64,000 bases of DNA from Campylobacter concisus (GCF_003048905.1 NZ_PIRO01000001.1:930001-994000), one strand, 5' to 3'; positions 28,564 through 37,155 are shown, counted from the first letter of the stretch. The notes: generated by a model from the letters alone, not told the origin. Translations and numbers: made by a program.

Positions 28564-28893
28564 GTGAGTTCTGAAAAGACAAAAAAGCGCAAGGTAACCA
28601 AAGTCATAACTAAAAGACTTAGGCTAAGCAACACAGAATGGTCGGCAATTAATGATAAATTACAAGAAAGTGGCCTAACTTTCTCAAAATTTGCTCTAAG
28701 AGCTATGTTATCTAAGCAGATTCATGCACCAATCAAGAGGGAGCTTTTAACTGAACTGTCTAGACATGGACAAAACATAAACCAAATAGCCGCCAAATTA
28801 AATAGTGGACAAAGCCTGGATAGAGTTGGTATTGAGATCATAGCAGACGATAATGATATTTTACATAAAGTTTATGAAGCATTGGGTAAATAA
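28564..28893 (+). CDS. MobC/MbeC-like relaxosome protein
   Basis: A 109-residue protein that starts at GTG 28564 with an AGGAG site. It has a ribbon-helix-helix-like start (KVITKRLRLSNTEWSAINDKL), SKFALRAMLSKQI, and LSRHGQNINQIAAKLN, the conserved block of MobC/MbeC family proteins. These bind oriT near nic and help the relaxase open the strands. The gene directly precedes the relaxase gene, in the same order as mbeC-mbeA of ColE1. Confidence 0.82.
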   Translation: MSSEKTKKRKVTKVITKRLRLSNTEWSAINDKLQESGLTFSKFALRAMLSKQIHAPIKRELLTELSRHGQNINQIAAKLNSGQSLDRVGIEIIADDNDILHKVYEALGK

Positions 28894-28940
28894 TATGTTG
28901 CTTGATTTGCCTTGTACCAATACAAATAAAGGCGCTAGTG

Positions 28941-30533
28941 ATGCTAGTTAAATTTCTTCGTACTTATACTGGTGGTGGCCTTGGGAGCATAAATTACCTT
29001 TTAAATGAAAGAAAGGCTGCTGGAACAGCAAGAGTTATAAAAGGTGATGAAAATTTAACTAGAGCCATTATAAAAGGCATCACTTATAAACAAAAGACCT
29101 GTTTTGGTGTTTTATCATTTGAAGAGAAGCACGACTTTCTGACTGAAGAGCAGAAATTAAAAATTATCAAGGATTTTGAATATGCTCTTTTGGGTGAGTA
29201 TATGCTTGAACGTACAAATGTATTATGGGTAGAACACTCAGACAAGGATGGTAGGCTTGAGTTAAATTTCCTGGTTTCCAAGATTGATCTTAAAACAGGA
29301 AAATCATTTAATCCATATTTTGCCAAATATGATCAAACTAGAATAGATCTAATTAAAAAGATCATTAACGATGAGTATGGACTATCAAGTCCAGATGATC
29401 CAGCAAAAGAACAAACTATATTATCTAGCAAGAAAAACATCAATCATTATAAAAATTTAGAAGAGCTGGATCAAAAGTTGCACGATCTAGTTAAGCAAGG
29501 TTCTATTAAAAATAGAGATCATGTAATTGAGCTTCTTACACAAAGTGGTATCGAAATAACTAGAATCAACAAAAAAGGCATGACGATCATACTGCCTAAT
29601 AAAAAAACAAAAAATCGTCTCAAAGGAGGAATATACGATGCAAATTTCACAAGCACTCAAAGACTTGGAGAACTCAGCCAAAGCTCAAGCAGAAGAATTA
29701 GAGAATTCCATGATAGAAATACACAAAAAGAGTGTAGAGAAAATAGGCGAAAACTTGAGGAGCTTATTGCTAAAAGAGATAGATTTAATCAAAAAAGATA
29801 TGTCGAAAGAACTTCAAAAAGCAATATCCCTACACCGCAAGGACAGATTGGTGATAATCTTACTATCAACGGCTATCGCACTAATATTGGGAGCAGTGGC
29901 TGGCTGGATGGTAAAAGAGAAGAAGTTAGAGAACGAAATGGTTTGGACGATACCAAAACAATGGAGATACAGCCGACCTGCTGCGGACAAGACCCAGAGA
30001 GAGTATTACATATCGATTCCAAAAGACGAAGAGATAATAGAGAACGAGAGCAGGAAATTTATACTAATGAAAATGGAGTAGAGGATGACAGCATTAGAGA
30101 AAGCATTACTAGAAGAGAACGAGCGCTTGACGAAGAGGATCGAAGACGAAAGGAGCAAGCACGAATTAGAAATAATGAATTTGCAACAAGACTGCGAGAA
30201 GGAGCTTGTGATATTACGGACAAATGTGACAGAGCTAACAAAGAAAGTCAAGAGCTTGAACAAAGATTGCAACGACGCCTTAACGGAATCTTTGCAACAA
30301 CAAAGAGATATGTACGAGAGTTCAATATCTCGTTTGAAAGAAAAATTAGAAAATTCAGAAAGAGAATTCCAAAATTTGAGAGAAGAATACGAGAGCTTAC
30401 AGATAGAGTACAAGAGGCTGCAAGAATATGTAGAGAATTTATAGAGGAGCGTGAATATACCCAGAAAGCCAGCATAAATCACCATATGGGTGATGTATGC
30501 AATGAAAAGACTCAAAGTCTAGATATGTTTTAA
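28941..30533 (+). CDS. ColE1-type (HEN) mobilization relaxase
   Basis: I start the gene at ATG 28941 (MLVKFLRTYTGGGLGS), which has an AAAGGCG site; a longer reading from a TTG at 28902 has no such site. The protein of 530 residues has EHSDKDGRLELNFLVSKIDL with His99, Glu107 and Asn109, the HEN signature of ColE1 MbeA-like relaxases, followed by GKSFNPY. It should nick oriT and lead the strand during mobilization by a helper conjugation system. The C-terminal 250 residues are Arg/Glu-rich and low in complexity, as expected where two other genes are encoded in another frame (29638-30081 and 30085-30444). Confidence 0.85.
   Translation: MLVKFLRTYTGGGLGSINYLLNERKAAGTARVIKGDENLTRAIIKGITYKQKTCFGVLSFEEKHDFLTEEQKLKIIKDFEYALLGEYMLERTNVLWVEHSDKDGRLELNFLVSKIDLKTGKSFNPYFAKYDQTRIDLIKKIINDEYGLSSPDDPAKEQTILSSKKNINHYKNLEELDQKLHDLVKQGSIKNRDHVIELLTQSGIEITRINKKGMTIILPNKKTKNRLKGGIYDANFTSTQRLGELSQSSSRRIREFHDRNTQKECRENRRKLEELIAKRDRFNQKRYVERTSKSNIPTPQGQIGDNLTINGYRTNIGSSGWLDGKREEVRERNGLDDTKTMEIQPTCCGQDPERVLHIDSKRRRDNREREQEIYTNENGVEDDSIRESITRRERALDEEDRRRKEQARIRNNEFATRLREGACDITDKCDRANKESQELEQRLQRRLNGIFATTKRYVREFNISFERKIRKFRKRIPKFERRIRELTDRVQEAARICREFIEEREYTQKASINHHMGDVCNEKTQSLDMF
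29638..30081 (+). CDS. MbeB-like mobilization protein nested in the relaxase gene
   Basis: A 147-residue frame lies wholly inside the relaxase gene in another frame. It has a near-perfect ribosome site (AAAGGAGG) and an ATG 8 bases later. The N-terminus MQISQALKDLENSAKAQAEE matches the start of the MbeB N-terminal family, and a membrane helix follows (LVIILLSTAIALILGAVAGWMV). In ColE1, mbeB and mbeD are nested in mbeA in the same way. It is therefore a real overlapping gene rather than a shadow. MbeB stabilizes the relaxosome and tethers it to the membrane. Confidence 0.8.
   Translation: MQISQALKDLENSAKAQAEELENSMIEIHKKSVEKIGENLRSLLLKEIDLIKKDMSKELQKAISLHRKDRLVIILLSTAIALILGAVAGWMVKEKKLENEMVWTIPKQWRYSRPAADKTQREYYISIPKDEEIIENESRKFILMKME
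30085..30444 (+). CDS. MbeD-like coiled-coil protein nested in the relaxase gene
   Basis: A 119-residue frame begins 3 bp after the mbeB-like stop, inside the relaxase gene. It starts MTALEKALLEENERLTKRIE and is an almost continuous coiled coil with heptads of Leu and Glu/Lys. MbeD/MobD proteins of ColE1-type plasmids look like this and are nested at the same place. An upstream GGAGTAGAGG gives a ribosome site. The role is probably accessory to mobilization (entry exclusion in some relatives). Confidence 0.72.
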   Translation: MTALEKALLEENERLTKRIEDERSKHELEIMNLQQDCEKELVILRTNVTELTKKVKSLNKDCNDALTESLQQQRDMYESSISRLKEKLENSEREFQNLREEYESLQIEYKRLQEYVENL

Positions 30534-31120
30534 ATATAGAGACTCTATTAAGTTTATTGCATAATCATCTCATTTATCACTTCCAAAACTATATTTATTA
30601 CACTGCCATTTTAAAAATCTACTAAAATATATTTTGGAGACCACAAAAAAATAATTTAGTCTAATTATTTTTTATACTTATGGCTACCTTAGTAAACTTA
30701 ATATTTTATTAAAAATAGCCTATCCTGCATGGCCATTTTTAATTAAGAAAATATTTTTTAGCGTGGGTCAAGGGAGCGGCAAGCTCTCCTTGCGAGCCTC
30801 TATGGAGCTGCGAATGGTAACATTTTGTAGCTACATAGAGTATGCTCGCCCTAATATCTGAATTGAATTTTGGCGCATACTAGAATTAAACCAGTCCCAC
30901 CAAAGAATGACTTAAAAAAGTAAAATTTGTAATTCTTGCGGTTGGTATATTTGTCACTTGCCTATCTCGGCTGATAAATTTGGATAGTCAATTATTTTAT
31001 GGTTACTTTAATTAAAACTTAAAAAATAAGAATCTAAAAAAGTAATTTTGCATCTTTTATTGATTTTTGATATTAGGCTTTAAATTAATAAATTTAGCCC
31101 ATAGATATTATTTATATTGA
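30534..31120. other. intergenic between mobilization and secreted-protein genes
   Basis: No gene is seen in these 590 bases. The most notable element is the long inverted repeat at 30792-30849. The stretch just before 31142 is AT-rich and leads into a sigma-54 promoter. Confidence 0.4.
30792..30849. repeat. long imperfect inverted repeat
   Basis: GCGAGC-CTCTATGGAGCTGC on the left pairs with GTAGCTACATAGAG-TAT-GCTCGC on the right (18 of 20 arm pairs, 15-base loop). There is no T run behind it on either strand, so a plain terminator is unlikely. It could be an oriT, a regulatory RNA or a replication-type structure. Confidence 0.5.
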
Positions 31121-31141
31121 TTGATTTTTTATTTTTGTGGG

Positions 31142-31159
31142 TTGGAATATGTTTTGCTT
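31142..31159 (+). promoter_or_regulatory. sigma-54 promoter
   Basis: TTGGAATATGTTTTGCTT has GG at 31144-31145 and GC at 31156-31157, exactly 12 bases apart, and fits the Campylobacter RpoN pattern TTGGAA-N6-TTGCTT. It stands 31 bases before the start at 31190. In Campylobacter, RpoN drives middle/late flagellar genes and co-expressed secreted proteins. Confidence 0.82.
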
Positions 31160-31189
31160 GGTATCATACAAGAAGCTAGGAGGCAAATC

Positions 31190-32293
31190 ATGAATGATAT
31201 TAGCATCTTAAGCACCAATGTAAATTCATACACTAAGCAACAACACAAACAAGATAGGACTTTAAATTTTAGTGATCTCTTTAACCAAAAGACCAAAGAA
31301 AAGATTAGCGAGCCAAGCCAAGAGCCAGCTAAATTTACTTATACCACTTCTTCACAAAATAGTCTCACCTCTTTAAATTTTAACGACCTTCAAGCTTATG
31401 GCTACACAGTAGATAAGGCTGGCTTTATGGGAGCTGACTTTAACAAAGCTGCAGGCTTGCCGCAAGACTTTAAAATCCATAAAAGCACGCTTGATGAGCT
31501 TAGCCGATTTGCCGAGCGCAACCATGTGCTAAACCGTATCAGGAGCAAGGACGAGCAGATAAAGATCTTTGATAACATCGATATGGCCGACACTATAAAG
31601 CACTACTACAGACTATTTGACCAAATGACGTCTAGCGCTTTAGGTGATGATAAAAAGAGCTACACCCTTGCAGATATAGGCAAACTACCAAAAGGTTACA
31701 GCACAAAAGGCACTCACTATGATGCCAAAGGACACTTGCTAAAAGATCTATCAAACTCTACTATCTCAAACATCTACTCTAGCGCCGATGAGCTAAATAG
31801 CGCCAAAACTCTTAGCAAAGAGCTATCAAGTGCAGGCGTTAGGCTCATAGTAAAAGGGGTTGATTTTACGATGAGCGAGGCAGGTGATGAGTTTAGTTTT
31901 AATCCTGATATCTCTTTTTATAAGTTAGATGAAGGTTATAGCAAAGAGGCTCTTTTTATGGGATTTTTACGTAGTTCTAGACCGCTACCCAGCGATAGTG
32001 CGAAGACTAAGCTAAGTAGCGCTGCCTTAAATGATATCTCAAGTACTGGAGAGTATAAAGAGTACTTTGTGGACTTTGAAAAGGTTGGCAAAGACAATGA
32101 GAGTATAAAAGCACTCATAAAAGAGAGACTTAAAGAGCTAACACTTTTGATGTATGCAAGATCAAAGAACACTAATGTAGAAAGTGTTTCCTCAAACGAA
32201 TATGAGAAATTTAAGCCAACTAGAGAGGATTTAAATTCTCTAGCAAATTCTTGGAGTGAGAGGATAGGCTCTATTAGCAAGACTTTTGTGTAG
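31190..32293 (+). CDS. Cj0814-like protein, candidate flagellum-dependent secreted protein (paralog A)
   Basis: I start at ATG 31190 (MNDISILSTNVNSYTKQQ), which has an AGGAGG site 7 bases upstream; a longer reading would begin within the promoter. The protein of about 367 residues shares a domain with the proteins at 34.1-35.3 and 37.3-38.4 kb: YGYTVDKAGFMGADFNKAAG, then LPQDFKIHKSTLDEL. No signal peptide is seen. I believe this matches the Cj0814 family, annotated in Campylobacter as flagellar-dependent secreted proteins; this is from memory. The sigma-54 promoter agrees with export by the flagellar apparatus. Biochemical function unknown. Confidence 0.65.
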   Translation: MNDISILSTNVNSYTKQQHKQDRTLNFSDLFNQKTKEKISEPSQEPAKFTYTTSSQNSLTSLNFNDLQAYGYTVDKAGFMGADFNKAAGLPQDFKIHKSTLDELSRFAERNHVLNRIRSKDEQIKIFDNIDMADTIKHYYRLFDQMTSSALGDDKKSYTLADIGKLPKGYSTKGTHYDAKGHLLKDLSNSTISNIYSSADELNSAKTLSKELSSAGVRLIVKGVDFTMSEAGDEFSFNPDISFYKLDEGYSKEALFMGFLRSSRPLPSDSAKTKLSSAALNDISSTGEYKEYFVDFEKVGKDNESIKALIKERLKELTLLMYARSKNTNVESVSSNEYEKFKPTREDLNSLANSWSERIGSISKTFV

Positions 32294-32307
32294 AGATAAG
32301 TCATATA

Positions 32308-32334
32308 TAAACTAAATTGTTGAAAGGTCGATTT
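32308..32334 (+). promoter_or_regulatory. sigma-28 (FliA) promoter
   Basis: TAAA (32308-32311), 17 bases, then CGATTT (32329-32334). Campylobacter FliA promoters have the same TAAA...CGATWT elements at this spacing. It is 75 bases before the start at 32410. Confidence 0.6.
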
Positions 32335-32409
32335 AAACAAAAGAGATTTTCACTCAAATAAATTTTTGAGAAGTCACTAGGTAGTTTAAAACTTATTAAG
32401 GATAGTAAA

Positions 32410-33246
32410 ATGCAAATTTCTAACTCGCCGTATCCTTATCTGTCTAGAGAGCACATAGCCAGTGAGATGGGGTTTAAATTTAACGATATAAACGAGATCC
32501 TTGATAACAATATGGGATATGGTATGAGCTTTCCTAAATATGCAAGGCTAGATAGAAAAGCTCAAGCCGAGGCTTATGATAGACATATATATCCGCTATC
32601 TGGCTTTACAAAAGGCAATGAAGCAAAAGTCACTATCATAGGAAAGCTTAGAGGCTATGATCCTGATTTTACAAGCGAGCAGCTATCAGATCTTAAAAAT
32701 TTCATAAATGAAAGCAAAGGTTTATTTGTAGAATACATACAAGGTCAGCAAGCAAAACCAGACAATGATAAGCCAAAAATTTTAAGAGATACCGCATATA
32801 CTGTAAATGATTTTTTAAATGAATATCGTGGCAATCGCCAGCTGCTATTTATGCAAAACTCAAGGACTGTTGATCTACTTGATAGCGATATGAGCGTTGA
32901 TGAGTTTAAAGAGGAGTGGGCTAAATATGCACTAAAAGAGCGGTTTAATATAACTTTATCTGGCGAAGATGCTAAAAATGCTGTCAATATACTAAAAGAG
33001 ATGAATGAAAAAGGTCTTCAGGATATAGAGAGCGTTGAAGAAGAAAAAGACGACACCAAAGAGAAAAAATTTACTCCTATCCAAGCTGAAAGCAAAAACA
33101 CTGAAACTTATGACATTACTAAGGATGAGAAATTTTCATATTTACTCAAGCTTCAAGAACTTGAGAGAGAACGAGGTATCGATGTGCTTCGTATCATGCA
33201 AAAACTTGAAGAAAATGGTAAAAAGGTTGTCGATAAAAAGGTTTAG
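32410..33246 (+). CDS. unknown protein with C-terminal tail shared with the 33.3-34.1 kb protein
   Basis: A 278-residue soluble protein without signal peptide. The last 70 residues contain KKFTPIQAESKNTETYDITK and LERERGIDVLRIMQKLEENG, closely matched by KKFKPMQVKKKYETYDINKD and FKEKRGIDVLELMQKI in the 263-residue protein on the opposite strand. The N-terminal parts share no obvious similarity. A common tail on different heads suggests a targeting or chaperone-binding segment. The gene follows paralog A and has its own FliA-type promoter. Function unknown. Confidence 0.6.
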   Translation: MQISNSPYPYLSREHIASEMGFKFNDINEILDNNMGYGMSFPKYARLDRKAQAEAYDRHIYPLSGFTKGNEAKVTIIGKLRGYDPDFTSEQLSDLKNFINESKGLFVEYIQGQQAKPDNDKPKILRDTAYTVNDFLNEYRGNRQLLFMQNSRTVDLLDSDMSVDEFKEEWAKYALKERFNITLSGEDAKNAVNILKEMNEKGLQDIESVEEEKDDTKEKKFTPIQAESKNTETYDITKDEKFSYLLKLQELERERGIDVLRIMQKLEENGKKVVDKKV

Positions 33247-33319
33247 CTTTATATCTAGCACAAGCTGCTACTAAGTTACCCTATGACAAGGTAGAGAATG
33301 ATCTGTTCTGCTTTATTTA

Positions 33320-34111
33320 TTAAGCCATCTTATTTAAAATTTGCTTCTTATCTATCTTTTGCATAAGCTCTAAGACATCTATACCTCTTTTTTCTTTGAA
33401 ATTTAAAAGCTCTCTTGCATAGAGAAATTTCTGATCCTTGTTTATATCATAGGTCTCATACTTCTTCTTAACCTGCATAGGTTTAAATTTCTTCTCAGCC
33501 TGCTCTTTAGCAAAATTTGCATTGTATTCTTGTTCTTCTTTGATTATCTGCTTTCTTTGTTCTTCAACATCCTTTGTTGCTTTTTCTCTTGCTTTGGCAA
33601 ATAAAGTCTTAAATTCATCTATGCCTAGATCAGTCCTTTTTAAAAGGTTAAGAGATTCATCGTTATAGTTTGGATATAGAGAAGACATGCTATCCATAAA
33701 TGCTCTTAGGCCAGCCTCCTCTTCTTTTGTGCCAAGACCTATCATCTTACCTTCTATTGTTGGTTTGCCGTCTATAGAGTTATCCCTCAGAAAATCCATA
33801 TAGCCTTGAAGTTCCCAATCTATCGCTTTTTCTATGGTTTCTGGATATTTTCCGTATAGAGCTCTTCGCTCTTCTGGAGAGTATTTGTTTGATAGCATAC
33901 TATCTATTTTATCTATGGTTTTTGTTATCCAGTCTTCTGTTCCTTCTTCTATACCGATTATCTTATCTAGTCCAACACCAAATGGTCCTTGCATATAAGC
34001 ATCAACTTTAGCTTTCTCCTCTTCGGCAGGTAAATTTTTATTGCCGTGAGCTATGTAGTCATCTAAAATTTCTTTATATTGCATCGATCCATTATAGGTA
34101 GTAATAAACAT
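33320..34111 (-). CDS. unknown protein with shared C-terminal tail
   Basis: A 263-residue acidic protein, probably cytoplasmic before export, without membrane segments. The region MQYKEILDDYIAHGNKNLPA and following residues are helical; the C-terminal tail is homologous to that of the 278-residue protein on the other strand. It starts 11 bp downstream of the Cj0814-like paralog B stop and is probably in the same operon, under the FliA-type promoter at 35.35 kb. Function unknown. Confidence 0.6.
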   Translation of the reverse strand: MFITTYNGSMQYKEILDDYIAHGNKNLPAEEEKAKVDAYMQGPFGVGLDKIIGIEEGTEDWITKTIDKIDSMLSNKYSPEERRALYGKYPETIEKAIDWELQGYMDFLRDNSIDGKPTIEGKMIGLGTKEEEAGLRAFMDSMSSLYPNYNDESLNLLKRTDLGIDEFKTLFAKAREKATKDVEEQRKQIIKEEQEYNANFAKEQAEKKFKPMQVKKKYETYDINKDQKFLYARELLNFKEKRGIDVLELMQKIDKKQILNKMA

Positions 34112-34122
34112 TTCAGCTCCCC

Positions 34123-35304
34123 CTACGCCTTTATATCAACTTCTCTTTTTATACCAAGCATATCTACTAGGTATTTTCCAGCTGGGTTTTCATTTAGCTC
34201 TTTTACTAAATTTAAAGGTGGCATACTAAATTTCAAAAAGTTATCCATAAAGTCCTTACTCTTCTTGCCATCTTTGTCTATCTCGCCAAAAAGTAGCTTT
34301 AACATTTTTAGATTGCGCTCCATCATCTTTTTAAATGAGAGTTCGTCTTCTTCATATCCCCTACGTCTATCTTCAGGAGTGCTGACAAAGCCACTTTGCA
34401 AGTCGATATAGACAAAGTCTCTTTTGGATCTAATGTGATCTTGCATATATTTAGGCATGCCTGCTATATCGTTATCAGTAGCATTTATAAAGCCAGGTCC
34501 AAATTTCATCTCGCCCATAAGCTCGAACAGCTCAAATGCCCTATTAAATTCCTTGCTATCTACGCTCTTGTCATAGCCTTCTCTTTTGCCTTTTACTGTT
34601 GTCTCGCCCTCTCTTACATCAAGGTTGTTGTTTATAACGGCTGCTATGAGACCACCTTTAGTTATAGAGCCGTCTTTATTTGTATATTTCTCTCCGTGTG
34701 GATCCATAAATACACCGATGATCGTGTTTTCTTTGCCACCATTGTTGTTGTTAAAGATATCTGTTGTTGGCTTTAGTGGCTGCCTGCCATCTCCGCCATT
34801 AAAGCTTGGGTTGAAAAAGAGTGTATATACCATTGATTTGCTACTATCTTTGCCGTTAAAATCAGCTGCAGCTGAGCCAAATTTATGAATGGAGTTATGA
34901 ATTTTTGTTACTTGCATGCTTTGGCGGTTATACTCAAAGCCTTGTGGGAAATTTCTTATCTCATCTAAGCTAAAGCTATCTTTTGAGTTTAGCTTGTCTT
35001 CGCCAACTACTTGGGAGAGAACTTTGTAGGCATTATTTACAGTTTTTAGTATATCGATGCTGTCAAAAGTCCTTTGCATATAGTTAGGCTGCGTCTCTAT
35101 CCTGACTAAAGATTCCAGTGTGCTTGAGTGAATTTTATATTCGCTTGGTATGCCAGCTTGCTTGTTAAACTCATCTGTAAAGTAGCCATCTTTATCTACC
35201 TTGTAGCCTAAAACCTTAGAGCTAGTTTGGTTTGTAGAAACTTTGGTTGATACCTTTATGTTCTGCTCTAAATTCAAGGGGTAGCTACCAAGTGCGTTTA
35301 TCAT
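34123..35304 (-). CDS. Cj0814-like protein, candidate flagellum-dependent secreted protein (paralog B)
   Basis: A 393-residue protein with the family motif LGYKVDKDGYFTDEFNKQAG followed by IPSEYKIHSSTLESLV, aligned with paralogs A and C. The central part has Gly/Asn-rich loops (FNGGDGRQPLKP, NNNNGGKENTI). No signal peptide. An AAAAGGAT ribosome site precedes the ATG at 35304, and a FliA-type promoter stands 34 bp upstream of the start. The family assignment is moderate; the function is unknown. Confidence 0.62.
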   Translation of the reverse strand: MINALGSYPLNLEQNIKVSTKVSTNQTSSKVLGYKVDKDGYFTDEFNKQAGIPSEYKIHSSTLESLVRIETQPNYMQRTFDSIDILKTVNNAYKVLSQVVGEDKLNSKDSFSLDEIRNFPQGFEYNRQSMQVTKIHNSIHKFGSAAADFNGKDSSKSMVYTLFFNPSFNGGDGRQPLKPTTDIFNNNNGGKENTIIGVFMDPHGEKYTNKDGSITKGGLIAAVINNNLDVREGETTVKGKREGYDKSVDSKEFNRAFELFELMGEMKFGPGFINATDNDIAGMPKYMQDHIRSKRDFVYIDLQSGFVSTPEDRRRGYEEDELSFKKMMERNLKMLKLLFGEIDKDGKKSKDFMDNFLKFSMPPLNLVKELNENPAGKYLVDMLGIKREVDIKA

Positions 35305-35337
35305 CTTAGATCCTTTTAGCTCAAACTCACACCAAAG

Positions 35338-35364
35338 ATATCGTCTTTTTTATGAAAAGATTTA
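35338..35364 (-). promoter_or_regulatory. sigma-28 (FliA) promoter
   Basis: On the minus strand, TAAA (35364-35361), 17 bases, then CGATAT (35343-35338). Spacing equals the other FliA-type sites of this island. It is upstream of paralog B. Confidence 0.65.
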
Positions 35365-35400
35365 TTTCGCCAAGGCTTTCTAGTATGCATAAATTTACTC

Positions 35401-37155
35401 CTAAACTCTTGTATCTACCTTTTTGTAAAGCCTATCTTTGCTAGATAGTTCTTTAAATTTTAGGTCATTTTCAAGGTAGGTAATGTTGTAAATTTCTTTA
35501 GTGGTGATACTTTTGCCGTTTTCAAGTCCGATCAGGAATTTGCTTGTAAATTTATCAGAGAGGTTTTTAACTAGCTTTGTTCCAAGCTCTTTTAGACTAG
35601 ATATCTTCTCGTCTTGCTTTATGCCTATATCTTTAAAGTCAAGTCTATTTAGATCTACATCATTCATGCTCTTAGCATCTAAATTTATACTTGCTCTTTT
35701 ACTATCTTTGTCATCTTTGCTTATTAGCTTGCCAGTGTCGTTATAAATTTCTTTTACCTCTAGCTCTCTTCCACTATCAAATTTAAGCGTGATAGTGCCA
35801 TTTTTGTTTAGCTTCATAGCTATTACACTATCTGTGTCCTTTAGAGCAGCTGCAGCCTTGCTCGTATCACTCTCAAAAGCATGCTTTACTTTTTCTAAAT
35901 TTTCTAGGCTAAACTCAAGCCCAGTTGCTTTTTCAAATTCACTCTCCATAGCGATCATATAAGATGACTTTATGGCTTTTAGCTTTGAGATGAGATCATC
36001 TGCGTCTTCTACATCATTTTCTTTTAAATTTTTGCTTACCCACTCTACGTCTTTGCTGTGAGCGCTAGACTCTTTTTGGTAGTCGTTATAAAATTTCATA
36101 AAGCTATCTTTTTGATAGCCTGCGTATGAAAAGCTCTTATCTTGTTTAGATCCAGATGGTTTTATGATAGGGTTAAACTCGCTAAGCCTTTTCTTGCCGT
36201 CAAAGCCAAATTTCTCATAGGCAAAGTTGCTTAAGCCACTCTCTTCGTTAAATATCTTATTATCCCTAAGATCTACCCAGCCGTCTTGGTCTGCATGGTC
36301 TTTGAAAAATTTATTAGTCTCTTCTTTGCCTATCTTTTGGTAGCGATACTCGGCCGAGAAAAGAGTATAAGGGTTTGAGTTGTTTAAACTAACTCTGTAA
36401 TCAACCGTGTTTTTGCTAGCAAAGTCCATAGCCTCATGGCTTAAATTTCTAATATCCTTTTTGATAAAGTCGTTAAGGTTTATCTCGCTTACAACTTCGC
36501 TTAGTTTAAAAATTTTCTCATTTCCGTCTTTGTCGTAGCCTCTAACCTTTAACTTATCAAAGTATTTATCGCCAGAATTTATCACTCCGTCCTTGTTACT
36601 ATCAAAGTTAAATAAAAATCCATTTGCATCTAGCTTGCCTATACCTAGCTTGTCATTATCGTCATAAAGATCCAAAAAGACCTCCACATCACCCAGTGAG
36701 GTTTTTATCGTTTTTTCATAGGCATAGTCATTTAAATTTGTAAATTTAGTATCTGCTACAGCAATGGGCTTAATGGGAGTTTTTGAATTTATAGATGAGA
36801 AATAGGTTCTAGTTTGATCCACTTTCCTTAGTGCTGAGGCATCTTCGCCAAAGAGATATTTGTTTTCAAAGTCCTTTTTGTCCCAGTTTCTCCTCTCGAT
36901 GTCTCTATAAGAAAAAGCTTGATTTAGCCCAATATCTGTTTTAGAGTAGTCTGACTTCACGCCACTGGTGCTGGCGCTTTGGATGATAGAGTAAGTGCTA
37001 TTTGAGATAAGCTTAGTAGCGATGTCTTTAAGCTCAGACTTTAAATTTGTGTTGTCTAAAGTTTGCACTCTATCTACGCCAAGAAGGACCCTTGAATAGA
37101 TCATATCTTTGGGTAAATTTATATTTATGGGCTCTAAATTTGGTGATATATTCAT
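35401..37155 (-). CDS. large unknown protein with an EF-hand-like calcium loop
   Basis: A 584-residue protein without signal peptide or membrane segment. DSNKDGVINSGDKYF fits the D-x-N/D-x-D-G-x-I-x-x-x-D/E calcium-binding loop. A second, weaker Asp-rich loop (DLYDDNDKLGIGKLDANG) precedes it, and DADQDGWVDLRDN-type sequence appears as ADQDGWVDLRDNKIF later. The N-terminus (NISPNLEPININLP) resembles export-type disordered leaders. It has its own FliA-type promoter, and its ribosome site is AAAAGGAT. Calcium-triggered folding outside the cell is an inference. Family not recognised. Confidence 0.6.
   Translation of the reverse strand: MNISPNLEPININLPKDMIYSRVLLGVDRVQTLDNTNLKSELKDIATKLISNSTYSIIQSASTSGVKSDYSKTDIGLNQAFSYRDIERRNWDKKDFENKYLFGEDASALRKVDQTRTYFSSINSKTPIKPIAVADTKFTNLNDYAYEKTIKTSLGDVEVFLDLYDDNDKLGIGKLDANGFLFNFDSNKDGVINSGDKYFDKLKVRGYDKDGNEKIFKLSEVVSEINLNDFIKKDIRNLSHEAMDFASKNTVDYRVSLNNSNPYTLFSAEYRYQKIGKEETNKFFKDHADQDGWVDLRDNKIFNEESGLSNFAYEKFGFDGKKRLSEFNPIIKPSGSKQDKSFSYAGYQKDSFMKFYNDYQKESSAHSKDVEWVSKNLKENDVEDADDLISKLKAIKSSYMIAMESEFEKATGLEFSLENLEKVKHAFESDTSKAAAALKDTDSVIAMKLNKNGTITLKFDSGRELEVKEIYNDTGKLISKDDKDSKRASINLDAKSMNDVDLNRLDFKDIGIKQDEKISSLKELGTKLVKNLSDKFTSKFLIGLENGKSITTKEIYNITYLENDLKFKELSSKDRLYKKVDTRV

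Noticed and set aside
28894-28950. 18-codon leader peptide before the relaxase
   Set aside because: The frame from ATG 28894 is short, has no conserved features and overlaps the spacer containing the relaxase ribosome site; not enough support.
30006-30515. minus-strand 169-codon frame opposite the relaxase C-terminus
   Set aside because: It is Ser/Leu-rich as the complement of a coiled-coil coding sequence, lacks a ribosome site, and three plus-strand frames already explain this stretch.
33247-33319. bidirectional terminator between convergent genes
   Set aside because: The only pairing I found (GTTACC with GGTAG) is too weak and not followed by T runs on either strand.
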